Assembly: GCA_036346255.1 (NCBI GenBank)
Contig: CM070620.1
Coordinates: 60,126,522 to 60,190,521, forward strand
DNA length: 64,000 bases
Direction: 5' to 3'
Source: Ampelocalamus luodianensis
Lineage: Eukaryota > Streptophyta > Magnoliopsida > Poales > Poaceae
A program made the translations under genes and the position numbers. Positions 22,340 through 33,239 of the stretch are shown in pieces. The stretch's first letter is position 1. Each line of letters starts with the position of its first letter. The notes beneath the pieces were generated by a model, which searched no databases, had not been told where the DNA came from, and saw nothing but the letters and a program-made list of their open reading frames with translations.

Positions 22340-23440
22340 ATGGCAAGAATAACCGCAGCATCACCTACTGGTCTCCGATGTGGAGCTCCCGCCTCCAACC
22401 ATGGCTGAGGTTCTCGCCAAATCGAGCAAAACCGCATGGATCGACTCAATTCTAGAGGTCATCGTGAGGAACACCTCCACTCCTCCGTGCCTCGGGATCC
22501 GGAGGCGGTGGCCACCAGCCTTGTGGGGACTCGCGAGTTCCTTCGCACATAGCCACCCACATTCTCCCGACCGAGGACCTCTTGACGCAGATGATTGGTT
22601 GCGCCGTTGAGCGGAAGCTCAATATTGCTCTGCCGTGAGCAGGATCGGCACTCTTTGCATCCCATCACCGGAGGGTGTAGCACTCTCATGGTGGGAGAAC
22701 TTTCGCCATGCAGCCCGCGCCATGTGGTCTCGTGGGAGGAGTTCGATCCGCCTTCCGCCGGGCCCACATCCTCGCCGCCCGATGAAGCTTAAGAAGAAGG
22801 AGTTTCATGCTCAAACAGGCGTAAGTCCGTGACGGAGTACTTATACGAAGTTTAATCACTTGGCTCGTTACGCCCGGTGAGGTGGCCACCGATGAGGCCA
22901 AGCAGAGAAGTTCATGGAGGGTTTGTCGAGGAGCCGCAGACAAGCTCTCTATCGTGGACTTCCCGACTTCCATGCCTTGGCTGACAAGGCCATGGTCGCC
23001 AAGCACAAGGCGGGCGCCGCGAGTCCCGTAAGCGCAAGTGGGAGGCCCATCGGTCCGCCAGCGCCTCTCTCGCGCCGTGTTGGGCCTACACCAGGCCCGC
23101 TCGTTGGCTTCACCACCGCCGAGGCCGCCGGGCGCCAGTACTAGTCCCCGCAGCCGTGAGCCAGCCACGCACTGCGGCTCAGCAGCAGGTGGCCTCCGCA
23201 ACCTGGCCGCCGAGGTCACCGCCGCCGCCGCAACAAGAAGGGCCACTATGCCAACAGCTGCCCTCGAGGATCGAGCGCCCTCGCCCTAATGGAGGACACG
23301 GCAAGGAATGGTCACCCACCGACCGTAAGATAGTCCGTAAGACTCGTGGTGTGGGAAGTGGCCGAGTCAACCACATCTCTACCGAGGAGGCACAGAGGCG
23401 TCCGATGTTGTGTTGGGTACACTTCTTGTCAATTCTCGCC
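22340..23440 (+). pseudogene. M gag, frameshifted (Tekay/Del type)
   Basis: The likely start is at 22,340 (MARITAASPTGL). Fragments in shifting frames match Tekay/Del gag: FLRT-PPTFS, STQMIGCAVERKLNIAL, FRRAHI, DKLSIVDFPT and ADKAMVAKHKA. The end of a CCHC zinc knuckle is visible as GHYANSCP at about 23,240-23,263. Frames change at least six times, and several breaks are where CTG or CAG would be expected. The protein would form the virus-like particle core. Confidence 0.8.
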
Positions 23441-23940
23441 TGCAGTAGTATTATTTGATTCAGAGCTTTTATTCTTTTATTTCAAGATCATTTGCTGCTG
23501 CTTGTGACCTTCACTTTGTTCCTTTGGGAGTTCCGTTGCTTATTCGCTCTCCGGTTCGTAAATGAGAGCTGATCCGAGTGCCGGACGTTCCTATTGATAT
23601 TGAAGGAGTAGGATTCTTGGCGAACCTCATCCTACTCAACTCAGCTAGTCTAGATGTGATTCTTGGCATGGATTGGTTGTCCCAACACTTGGGGCAGATC
23701 GACAGCCAGAAGGTTGTCTACCTCACCAACCCTCAGCGAACAAGTTGGGTTTTCACCGCAATGCAAGGGCCACATCTTTGTGCCCTTGAAGCAAAGCCAC
23801 TTTGAGATTCGTGATGTGCCCACAAGATGTGATTTTTGGATGTCTTCCCGAAGATTTGCTCGGGATGCCTCCAGCTCGAGACTTGAGTTTGTTATTGAGT
23901 TGTCGCCTGCACCACTCCAATTTCAAAGGCGCCAGACGGA
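23441..23940 (+). pseudogene. M aspartic protease region, degraded
   Basis: Near 23,455 the sequence ttatttgattcagagctt corresponds to the start of the protease active site (LFDSGAS type) with loss of codons. Downstream, FLANLILLNSASLDVILGMD (23,605-23,690) keeps the conserved ILGMDWL block of retroviral-type proteases. It lies between gag and reverse transcriptase. Confidence 0.75.
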
Positions 23941-24540
23941 TGCCTCCTAATGAGTTGGAGGAGCTGAAGAAGCAGTTAGGTGAGTTTCAAGCAAAGGGCT
24001 TTATCCGACATATCTCATCTCCTTGGGGTTGTCCTGTGATATTTGTGAAGAAGAAGGACAAGATCCTGCGTATGTGTGTTGATTACCGTCCGCTTAATGA
24101 AATGATGGTGAAAAACAAGTATCCTTTGCCTTGTATCGATGATCTCTTTGATCAATTGACTGGAGCCCGTGTGTTCTCCAAGATTGACTTGAGGTTGGGC
24201 TATCACCAAGTCCGGATTAGGGCTGAAGATATTCAAGACGGCCACTACTCGTTACGCCTTTACGAGTATACCGTCATGTCTTTTGGCTTAACCAATGCCC
24301 CGCCTATTCATGAATCTTATGAACTCGGTGTTCATGGAGTATTTGGATAAGTTCATTGTGGTCTTCATTGATGACATTCTTATCTACTCGAAGAGTGAAG
24401 AAGAGCATGCTGAGCATATGAAGATTGTATTGGGGAAGCTGCGTGAGCACCACCGTATGCCAAGTTCAGCAAGTGTGAGTTCGTTGAAGGAAGTGGCATT
24501 CTTGGGCCATGTCCTTGCAGCAGAGGCATAGTCGTGGATC
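23940..24540 (+). pseudogene. M reverse transcriptase, frameshifted
   Basis: The first frame (23,940-24,350) has ELEELKKQLGEFQAKGFIR, RMCVDYRPLNEMMVKNKYPL, DDLFDQLTGARVFSKIDLR and LGYHQVRI. After a shift the frame at 24,295-24,531 has FMNLMNSVFMEYLDKFIVVF, followed by IDDILIYSKSEEEHAEH. FIDD is the catalytic YxDD box variant used in this lineage. The enzyme copies the element RNA into DNA in the cytoplasmic particle. It is inactive as assembled. Confidence 0.9.
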
Positions 24541-25160
24541 CTAGCATGGTCGGGCCGATGTTCTATCTTGGGGTCACCAAGTTAGTCACCGATGTGCGAG
24601 TTTTCTTGGTTTACTGTTACTACCGCTTTATCGAGAACTTCTCCAAGATCGCAGCCGATGACCGAGTTGCTCAAGAAGGAAAAGAAATTTCGTGGTCCTC
24701 TCGCTTGTGAGGAGAGTTTTCAGAACTCAAGAAGCGCTTGACTTCACCCAGTGCTTGTTCTTCCCGATGCCCACAAGAGCTTCGATATCTTTTGCGATGC
24801 CTCTCGCCGTGACTCGGTTGTGTTCTTATGTAAGAAGGCAAGGTAGTGGCCTATGCATCAAGGTAGTTGAGGCCTCATGAACTCAACTATCGCACTCCAT
24901 GACTTGGAGTTAGCTGCAGTGGTTCATGCACTCAAGATTTGGCGGCATTACCTCATTGGTAACCCGTTGTGAGGTGTTTTTGATCACAAGAGCTTGAAAT
25001 ATTTGTTCACCCAGCTAGATCTGAACCTCCGCAAAGATAATGGTTGGAATTGATCAAAGATTATGACATAGGCATTCAGATCATCCGGCAAGGCCAATGT
25101 GGTTGCGGATGCACTTGTCAAAAGGTGTATCGCAATACTTTGATGCTCCAAGAGCAACAC
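24541..25160 (+). pseudogene. M RNase H, degraded
   Basis: Fragments in several frames match the Ty3 RNase H: FDIFCDAS-type sequence near 24,780, GKVVAYAS-like near 24,837 and LAAVVHALKIWRHYLIGN at 24,910-24,965. Stops occur where related elements have CAG or CAA, for example in atgtaagaaggc at 24,828. The DHKSLKY block survives near 24,983-25,003. Confidence 0.75.
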
Positions 25161-25199
25161 CGCCCTTCTTGAAGAATTTCGCCGCTCAATTTGGGTTTG

Positions 25200-26320
25200 A
25201 TTGAGCATGGTTCCTTGCTACCTTGGTTGTGCAACCAACCTTGGTGGACCAAATCAAGGCTCGCGCAATGCATGATGTTGGTGTGAGTCAAATCAAGCGT
25301 AACATCAAGGATGGGACAGCCAAGTGTTTCTCGTAAGATGAGCATGGTGTTGTGTGGTTTAGACACCGCCTTGTGGTTCCAAAGGCCATGGAATTGCGGG
25401 ATTTGATTCTTCGCAAGCCCATGACTCCCTTGTCCATTCATCTCGGGTACCAAGATGTATCAGACCTTCGTCGAAGTTTTGTGGACCCGTATGAAGCGCG
25501 AGATTGCCAAGTTCGATGCCGAAAGTGCGACGTAGTGCCGTCGGGTTAAGGCCGAGCATCGGCCCAAAGCAGCCTTCTTCGCCTTTGCCAAGATTCGAGT
25601 GGAAGTGGATTCGCTTGGTATGGATCGCATCACCGGTCCGCCTGCATTTCTTTTGGGAAGGATGCTATCCGGGTTGTCATTGATTGATTGACAAAGGTAG
25701 CACATTTTTCGCCAAGGCGCACCAACCTCGTTGTCACCGCCATGAGCCTTTACTTATCTCGCATTGTGTGCTTGCATGGTGTGCCACGAACGATTGTGTC
25801 GGATCGTGGTTCTCTTTTCACCTCTCGCTTTTGGCATAGTCTACAAAAGACTATGGGAACCCGCCTTACTTTCATCACACCTTTCATCCTTAAACCGATG
25901 GCCGACGAGAGAGTCAACCAAGTGTTGGAGGATATGCTCGCGGCTTATATTCTTTCCTATGGGAAGAATTGGGAGAAATGCTCGCCGCTTGTTGAGTTTT
26001 CCTACAACAATAGATTTCAGCTAGTCCGGTATGGCACCGCTTGAGGCCTTGTATGGGAGGAGGTGCAGAACCCCACCGAACTGGTCTGAGACCGTGAGCG
26101 ACGCTTCTTGACCTAGACTCGATCAATGAGGCCAAAAGCCGTGTTCTGGGCTTGATTCGTGAGCATTTGCGTGTGGCCCGCTTAGGCAAAAGAGCTATGC
26201 GGATCGTCATCGCCGTGAGTGAGCTTTGAGCCCAATGACTTTGTGTATCTCAAAGTCTCACCTTTGAAGGGCCATCAGCTTTGGCATCAAGGGCAAGTTA
26301 GCTCCTCGATATGTTGGGCC
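25200..26320 (+). pseudogene. M integrase, frameshifted
   Basis: The zinc-binding and core regions are present in fragments: WFRHRLVVPKAMELRDLIL (25,360-25,415), then MTKVAHFSPRRTN and HGVPRTIVSDRGSLFTSRFW (25,688-25,850) with the second catalytic Asp in SDRGS, then DERVNQVLEDML (25,902-25,937) with the catalytic Glu expected at the ERVNQ position. WEKCSPLVEFSYNN follows. Integrase inserts the cDNA into chromatin. Broken by at least four shifts. Confidence 0.85.
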
Positions 26321-26339
26321 TTATCGCATTATCGAGAGG

Positions 26340-26645
26340 ATTGGAGCCGTTGCATACAGATTGGAGTTGCCGCCTACACTTGAGGGGGTACATGATGTGT
26401 TCCACGTGTCTCACCGAAGAAGTGCCTCCGTCCCAACCGAGGAAACTCCAGTGGAGACTCTTGATGTGCGTGAGAATTTGACCACCGCGAGCATCCTGCT
26501 CGCATTCTTGAGGAATCGAACGGAGAACAAGGAACCGTGTCATCAAGTTCCTTAAGGTTCAAGTGGTCGAATCATTCTATAGATGAGGCAACTTGGGAGC
26601 GGGAAGATCGCTTCAGGCCGACTCACCCGCCTTTCTTCTCCGAGT
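26340..26645 (+). pseudogene. M chromodomain tail
   Basis: The sequence VHDVFHVSHRRSASVP is the conserved junction upstream of the chromodomain. The end of the domain reads EATWEREDRFRPTHPPFFSE before the stop at about 26,645. Such chromodomains direct Tekay/Del elements to heterochromatin. One frameshift lies near 26,500. The same ATWERED ending is found in K. Confidence 0.88.
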
Positions 26646-26673
26646 AAACTAATCTCGAGACGAGATTCTTATA

Positions 26674-26683
26674 AAGGGGGAGA
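26674..26683 (+). other. M polypurine tract
   Basis: The run aaagggggag directly precedes attTGTAAC, the 3' LTR start, and is the primer site for plus-strand DNA synthesis. Confidence 0.8.
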
Positions 26684-26685
26684 TT

Positions 26686-27290
26686 TGTAACATCCCAATT
26701 TTGGACTTATGTTTCAAATGTAAGAAAATGAGTAGAAATTAAAACATTTTCTTACATCATGTATTTCTGATGTTCGAACGAGTCCTGTACAAGAATTATG
26801 GAAATACAAAGTCACAAGTCTTTCAATCCAAAACCTTGTCTTCCAAAAACAATCTTGTTAAATCTTGTGATCATCATTTGGAAATATTTTTCCTAAGTTC
26901 TAGGGATGGTATGTGACCCCTCTGAAAAGTTTCACAATTTTTAGAAATTGTTTGAATGTTTTTAGAAGGCAGTCAAACCCTATTCCAGAACCTTGCAGAA
27001 TTTTTGGAGAAAAATGCACTACATAAAAACATCTGAAAAATTTACACAAGGTTAATATCTGAGTTAGCAAGCTCTAGTAAAAATTTCAGAATTTTTGGAG
27101 TTGTTTTGCTATCTCAAATAAAGCCCCTAAGTCTTAGCTCAATTTAAAACCCAAAACCTGGTTTCACTGCTCGTTGGGTTCGAGTCGACTGCTCGAACCT
27201 CTTGACTTGGTTCACCAACTAATCGCACTGGTCCGCTTAAAAGCGCATCCAATCTCACCGTTGATTTAAATCACACACCCACGCTCTCCT
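26686..27290 (+). repeat. M 3' LTR, first 600 bases only
   Basis: It starts tgtaacatcccaattttgg. AT-rich sequence follows, ending around ccgttgatttaaatcacacac, after which the sequence switches to a GC-rich block of the K LTR (ctcctcatgccgatgcttcc). The rest of the M LTR is missing. Confidence 0.8.
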
Positions 27291-28481
27291 CCTCATGCCG
27301 ATGCTTCCTCCCTTCATCTCCATCCTCCGGCCGCTGTCGCCCCCATTCAGCTCTTGCGCCCGCCGCCCGAAAGATGAAGTATCGACATGCTAGTCTTGCT
27401 TAAGTACCGGGATATTTAAAATATCGCAATCATGATCTCTTCAAACAAGAAAATGGTTTGGGCAGTCATTGGTGGTCCATGACTGAGATAAATGTGGTAA
27501 TTTGGTTTTACTCCTCAAAACCCTAACAACTTGCTGTTACTATCTAGGTGGATGGAGATGTGGATGGTATAACAATGGGTGCTAATATAGCCCAAAGAAT
27601 GTTGTTTTGTGGATGGTATGTGGAAGAACCGTCTAGATAACCCTAAGGACTTAATCTTGTTATGACCTCTCGTGTAAAACAAGTACAATCATAAGTCCGT
27701 AAAGTACAACTTGGCTTAGTAAATTTATCAAACCTGAATGCACCTCACTAGTGGTTTGGGAATGTGCAAGTGCGTGGTAAATACGGCTTGAATGGGACAC
27801 CGAGGCAAGGGTGAAGTTACCAACCGTGGGTAGTCCAATCCAACTACCCACCACCGTAAGCCCCGTGACATGAGGATTCCATCCCCACCTCCCCTCTTCC
27901 TCCCCGCCGCCGAGACCAACCACCGCCGTAGCTCCTCCTTCTCCGCCCCTAGCTTCCGCCGGCCCGCTCCAAAGGCTCCTCGCTTTCTGACAGCACGGTG
28001 AGCATCCTCTCCTCCTCATGCCGATGCTTCCTCCTTCATCTCCATCCTCCGGCCTGCCGCCAAAGCAGAGAGGTGAACTTCCTCACGAACGCACGGCGCA
28101 ACCCCATATAGGTGAGATGACTAGAAGGGCAAGATACTTTGAAAGGCTACTGTGACGGTCGCTCAACTACACGACTAAGGAATCATGTGGCGAACGAGTA
28201 TGACTATCTCTTGTGGGTAAAGTGTACAATCTCTCAGAGAGTCTAAACTGCTTAAACAATGTGCTCACTGGTCAAAGGCGGTATGGTAACTTAACTTGAG
28301 TTAGTTTTATTTCAAAACCTTGTGGGCGGCATGAAAATTGTATGGCTCACCTAGCCCCGAGGTTGGATTTTCCCGAGTTTTTAGACTCTGATGTTAATAT
28401 TGGGGTTAGCCCACCAAATAAGCATCGTAGAGTTTCCGATGGAGGGAACCTCTCATTGTTATCAAATATTGCAGATCATTT
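27290..28481 (+). repeat. Rearranged K LTR block to the left of H
   Basis: It opens with a short GC-rich K piece (27,290-27,372, like 10,195-10,290), jumps to the late AT-rich block (like 12,020 onward), is interrupted at 27,846-28,070 by another GC-rich piece (ccgtgacatgaggattcc to catcctccgg, like 10,070-10,260), and resumes (gaggtgaacttcctcacgaacg) up to the H 3' LTR at 28,482. The host LTR continues at 58,018. The order differs from the intact K LTR at 9,258-12,982. Confidence 0.8.
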
Positions 28482-29125
28482 TGTCGACGATCAAGACGCG
28501 ATCTTAAGAAAATAGAAAGGAGAAAATGATGTGGGAAATCTCAGGAATAATGGGACCGCTTTTTATTAATATGAACTGAATTTACAAGGTATATCCTAAG
28601 GACTCGCTGCCCTCTTGCTAACTCGTAACTATTACACGAATCTATGGCTTGTGCTTTTGTCTTCCTTCTTCGCTTCCTTTTTTCCTCCCCTTGATCCGCC
28701 TGTGTTCCATCTTTAAATAGCCCTCAAGAGGTGGCGCTACTTCCGAGAATGCGCTCGATGCGGCGTTGCTATGTCTGGTGAGTCAAGTGACGGTTGATAC
28801 AGAATCACTGCTTGGCGTTATATGTCTATGAAACATATAACCGCACGGAGGTTGTTCATCGTGTGTCTTGGATAAGATACGCCGATGGAATATGCACGTG
28901 TTCCATTCATCATACAAGAGAGAATATACCTTGGAATCGCTCTACCTTCTACTTAGTAGTTCTCCGGCCTAAGCTTGGCTTGGGCCTTCGTCCACCTGGT
29001 ACCCATTATGTAATCTCTCGAATCTCTACGACCAAAGGAGGTCGTGCACCTCAAAGGTTACGACCATGAAGACGTATGGTCTTTTATATATTAAAGATAA
29101 TATATAGAGGTTTTAATCCTCGTGA
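28482..29125 (-). repeat. H 3' LTR
   Basis: It reads tgtcgacgatcaagacg to ttttaatcctcgtga on the plus strand, about 644 bp, matching both 5' LTR copies. It differs from them mostly by short losses. The purine-rich motif of the minus strand next to it (aaagttaggggctagc) is the likely polypurine tract. Confidence 0.88.
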
Positions 29126-29431
29126 GCTAGCCCCTAACTTTAAATGAATAGGTCGTGAACACCTTTCTTCCGATGAAATCGATCGGATGACGCTATTAAA
29201 TACAAGGGCATTTGAAGCGTTTGTATTCACTTTAACGTTGAGAACTTCGCCTTGGGATTTGAAGAGTTTCGTGTCCGTTGGACTTTTTGGGTAACTCCTT
29301 ATTACGGTTTAGGATTTCAAGCTTATAAAACCCTTTGTAAACTTAGAGTTTTTTCACTTCCTCCTTTCTTTTCTCATCTTCCGAGTAAAACTACTCGACC
29401 TCCTTTGCTTTTCTCACCCAAAAACCTAACC

Positions 29432-32330
29432 ATGTCGGACCAAATCACCAACCGGCCTGCTTCCACCTAAGTGAAAAAGTTAGAGAATCTGAGAAGATCG
29501 GGATGCTCCCCAGAAGGATGTGATTTCTTGAGATCCGCTTGGGGAACATTCCCGAGCAAAGTGAAGATGGAGAAATTCCTATTTTTCTCGCATATATCGA
29601 ATGCGGATTTTGCTACCAATTCACTCCTTCCTTCCTCAAGTTTTGGAGTATTATGGAGTTGAATTGGTGAATCTGCCCCAATGCCATCGTCAATCTCGTG
29701 ATTTTTATCTATCTCTCGCAAGCGCATTTGGGGATTCCAGCAGATCCGATCTATTCAGTACTACTACAGATGACAAAGTCCGAAAAGTGATTGGGACGCT
29801 CGAGAGTGCACCTATGCCTCCATGATGGAAAGTCGATGAGTACATTTTTATGTACTCAAAATCTTTGTAGTCGTCGTGGAAGAAGAGCTGGTTCTATATG
29901 AAGATCACGAAGAAAGACAGCCTTTATTATTCTGGTAAGAAGGTGGTCGAGAATCCGAGATGGCGCTCCTCTACAGAGAAAGAGGGAAATGTAGGGAAAT
30001 GGGCTGAAGCAATCAAGCTTATTAGTGTCAAAGGTCTAACATCTTGGCATGTGGTGAAGGATTTTTCCACGCACGTTAGCCTTTGAAGGCCCGAGCGCAT
30101 AAGATGCTCTCGTACATTGGTCGTGATGATACGACCAGAGATTCTAAAAATGGTAAGCCATTAACGATTCCGACCAGTTTTCCTATCTCAGTTAATTATT
30201 TTCGTATCCTTAAATCTTTCATCTTACCTTTACAGCTCTATCTTCCGATGAGATTAGAAGCCGGATCAAGATGATCTCGCACGAGAGCCCGTGATAAGGC
30301 TAGTTTCTGATCTTAGCGGTTGTTTCACAAGAAAGGATTGAAAGACTTAAGGTAAAAATATCAATCGCTGTCTTATTGACGCACATATTATTTTTTGATC
30401 GGTGATACCATAAACCTCTTTGATGTGTAGTCATTGGGTTGAGAATCAACGAGGCCACCGAAAGATGTGAGCCATTTGATGATCCAATCTCCTTCGACCA
30501 CACAGATGTCGCCTCCAGAGGTAGGTAACCGAACACAAATAATATTCTCGATAAATTATGTTCATCGCCTAACTATCTTTGGTGATGAATTTAGGCGGTC
30601 GTCATACCTTCCAAAGAAGGTCATCGAGAACCTCCAAAGGCCTCATCGAGGCCATCGTTGTGGAGGTAGACGATCTACATCTACCGACCGACGATCGTGG
30701 ACCTCGACCAAATGGTCGCGATATCGCTCCGATTTCCGATCGCTGGATGTGCAAGATCTAGTCAACCCTACCGTTTAGAATCGTGAAATCGCTTGATAAG
30801 AAGAGGAAGGCCGCCGCAACGAACTTCACTCGATGCGCTACAAGGGTAAATTCAAAAACAACAAGGTATATATATAAAATGAAGAGGTCGATTTATACAT
30901 ACCTTGGATCTTCCTTACCTTCTCTCTCTCGCTTTAGATCTTCTCGTGTTCCGGCCGTGTCCGATCAGAGCACCCCTCAGAAAAAGTTCCCGAGGTAGAG
31001 GTGGTCGTGGAGGCTCCCACCGTGATACTCCTAAAGCAAAACTACCGAGGATGAAGTAGCAAAGAAGCCCTCGAGGTGTTTCAAGATCCGTCAGATCCTC
31101 TAGTAATCCTTTCTCCTTCTCCGAGGTAGTCATCCCAGAGACCTCAACAGTTCCACCTCCTCCAGAAATACTTCTGTGTTAACAAATTTCTTTTTCTCCC
31201 GATTTATCGAGGATAAGGAACTTGATGAAGCTCTGGGAAAGATATCGACCATCAAGCCAAGATTGGTCCAGATACCATCTTTTCCGAATATAATGATATA
31301 GCAATTCTGTAAGTGTTCTACGACCATCTTACAACTCTTTCTTTTGCGCTTTGAAAGCTTGCTAAAGAAAGGAATTTTTGTTTTTGTAGCATTTGGTCAA
31401 AACTATGTCGTGATCTGAGGACTAACCCAACGAATAAAAACTTTGGAGCAAAACACCGATCCGAGAAGTAAGTACATTTCTTTTGATCTCCTAAGGTTTA
31501 TTATCTTGATTCTCCTTATAGATTATCCTTCTCTTTCTTTCATATTTGATAGATTTAGAGAAAATTAAAGAAGAGATCAAGGCCAAGGAAGCCCTAATAA
31601 TAAAGCCGAGGAAGAAAATCGAGTAAAGACCGGTAGATCGAGCATGCGATGACCAGTGCAAAAGAGGTTTTCACTTGTGAGAAGAAAATCAAAGGTAATC
31701 GGTCGAGACCTCAACCAAGATTCCATAACTCCAATTGTAAAGAGTACATTAATTTTGTTTATCTACTCGTGCGTAAAAATCAAGCACTTGAACGAGCTGA
31801 GAAGACCTCGATTTTGAGCGTGGCCAAAAGGAAGCTTTTGTATTTGGCCTTGATGAGAAGATCAAGGCTCTTAACAAGATGATCTTCGATATGGGATCAG
31901 GATCAAGCTTGCCTTCTTTAGGAGATCCAACGGAAAAGATGGACTACTTTGGTCAACTTTTGGAAGATCTCAAAGGTCCGCTCAAAACTATGAGGGAAAA
32001 CCATACCTGCACAATGAAGGAAGCTATTGTAATCGAGTTAGTGTTGCTTTAGCAAAACTAAAGGCTTCCGATCCTCTCTAACCTTAAAGTCGTGGAAGAG
32101 GACTTCGATCGCTTCTAAGAGTGAAGCAACAAAACTTCTCGAGGAAGTAAAACCTCTGAGAGAAAGTTGCAGGGAAATGGAAGTCGGATCTCCATCTCAT
32201 AGCGACCACCGAGGTCCTAATATGTAAACAGATGTAATATTAGACTATGTAAAAGGAAAACTTACTCCTCGCTTTGTCAATGTTGTTAATACTCATATAT
32301 CTCCTAGCCCCGATCGCTATGTTAGTAGAT
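29432..32330 (+). pseudogene. Antisense ORF of H, Transposase_28-like (putative gypsy-type transposon protein)
   Basis: It runs opposite to H pol, between integrase and the 3' LTR. A start at 29,432 (MSDQITNRPAST) is followed in shifting frames by LENLRRSGCSPEG, EYYGVELVNL, QAHLGIPADP-type sequence, WRSSTEKEGNVGKWAEAIKL, SVKGLTSWHVVKDF and ALKARAHKMLSYIGRDD. This order resembles the plant family annotated as Transposase_28, which occurs antisense in Tat-lineage elements. The frame is interrupted near 30,275-30,450, perhaps by an intron. The 3' half is charged and helical (KELDEALGKIS, EKMDYFGQLLEDLKGPL). Function unknown; broken as assembled. Confidence 0.7.
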
Positions 32331-33239
32331 GAACATTACTAAAAGAAAGCAAGAGACCAGAAATTGAGTAATAACGATGACCATGGTAAGAGTGTCGATA
32401 ATGTCTATGACAACGATCTAGGAAATACTAGGAAATCATGTGGTTTCGAACCAAATGACGATTTCGACTAGTCTAGATCTTGTCCATTATCAAGTACTAT
32501 GAAATACCACTTGTAGTCGTAAGACATAACAAAGACCGGATTTTGCCGATAAGAAGATATGCATTAAGAATGTATGCAAAGAAAAAGAAAAGAAGAGATA
32601 AGTACCGTTGTTTAGAAAATATTTGATCTGGTCGATCGAATCTCAAGAACTAAAGATTTGTTAAAATATGTCGCTAAACGTGCTCATGATCAAATCCGAC
32701 CGCAATGAGGATCGAGGAAAAGGACCGCCACTAGAAGCTCCTTCCAGCAAGGTGACCACGTGCAGAGAGGAGAGACTTCACCAGAGGCTTTCGTGTCCCG
32801 ACCAAGAGCCAAACTTGATTAGAACAGTAATGTTGAAATAAAATAACAATCTTCAAATTCAAGAAAGAAACGAAACCAAGTAAACCGTCTGAGTTGGTAT
32901 TCTCATACTGTATGATTCTTTAAGAAAAGAATGTCTGTCGTCGCGTGTGTATCATTGAAGCAATGATCACGCCTAAAACCAAGGTGGTTCGTGACATTCA
33001 AGTCAAGAACCATGAGTATTGGAGATCCTACCAAAGGAATATCGAGAGAATGAGAGTCTTCTCCACCAACCAAAGAACGGAATGGCATATGACCAGATGC
33101 GACAAATAATAAGCATAAACAACCATACTTATCGCTTTTAAGGAAAACATCTTTATTGAAAAAGAAAGTAAATGAAATACATGAAATTAAACATAGAACT
33201 TACGCAATTGATCAATATTCCAAGAATTAGACAAAACTT
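32331..33239. other. H spacer between antisense ORF and integrase, no gene seen
   Basis: About 900 bases of AT-rich sequence have no convincing frame on either strand. On the minus strand ttcaataaag near 33,150 is a possible polyadenylation signal for the pol transcript or chance. Confidence 0.55.

Larger units (their letters stand above)
13991..27290 (+). mobile_element. M element (Tekay/Del Gypsy), truncated at both ends, with L nested
   Basis: M has a partial 5' LTR (13,991-15,916 and 20,740-21,626, split by L), a priming site, gag, protease, reverse transcriptase, RNase H, integrase and chromodomain in the standard order, a purine tract (26,674-26,683) and the first 600 bases of the 3' LTR. 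The start of the 5' LTR and the end of the 3' LTR are both missing, replaced by K LTR sequence. The internal region is about 5.06 kb, normal for the lineage. All domains are frameshifted. Confidence 0.88.

Noticed and set aside
28477..28481. A perfect target-site duplication for H
   Set aside because: The right side is actct but the left side reads cattt; I could not establish an exact duplication.
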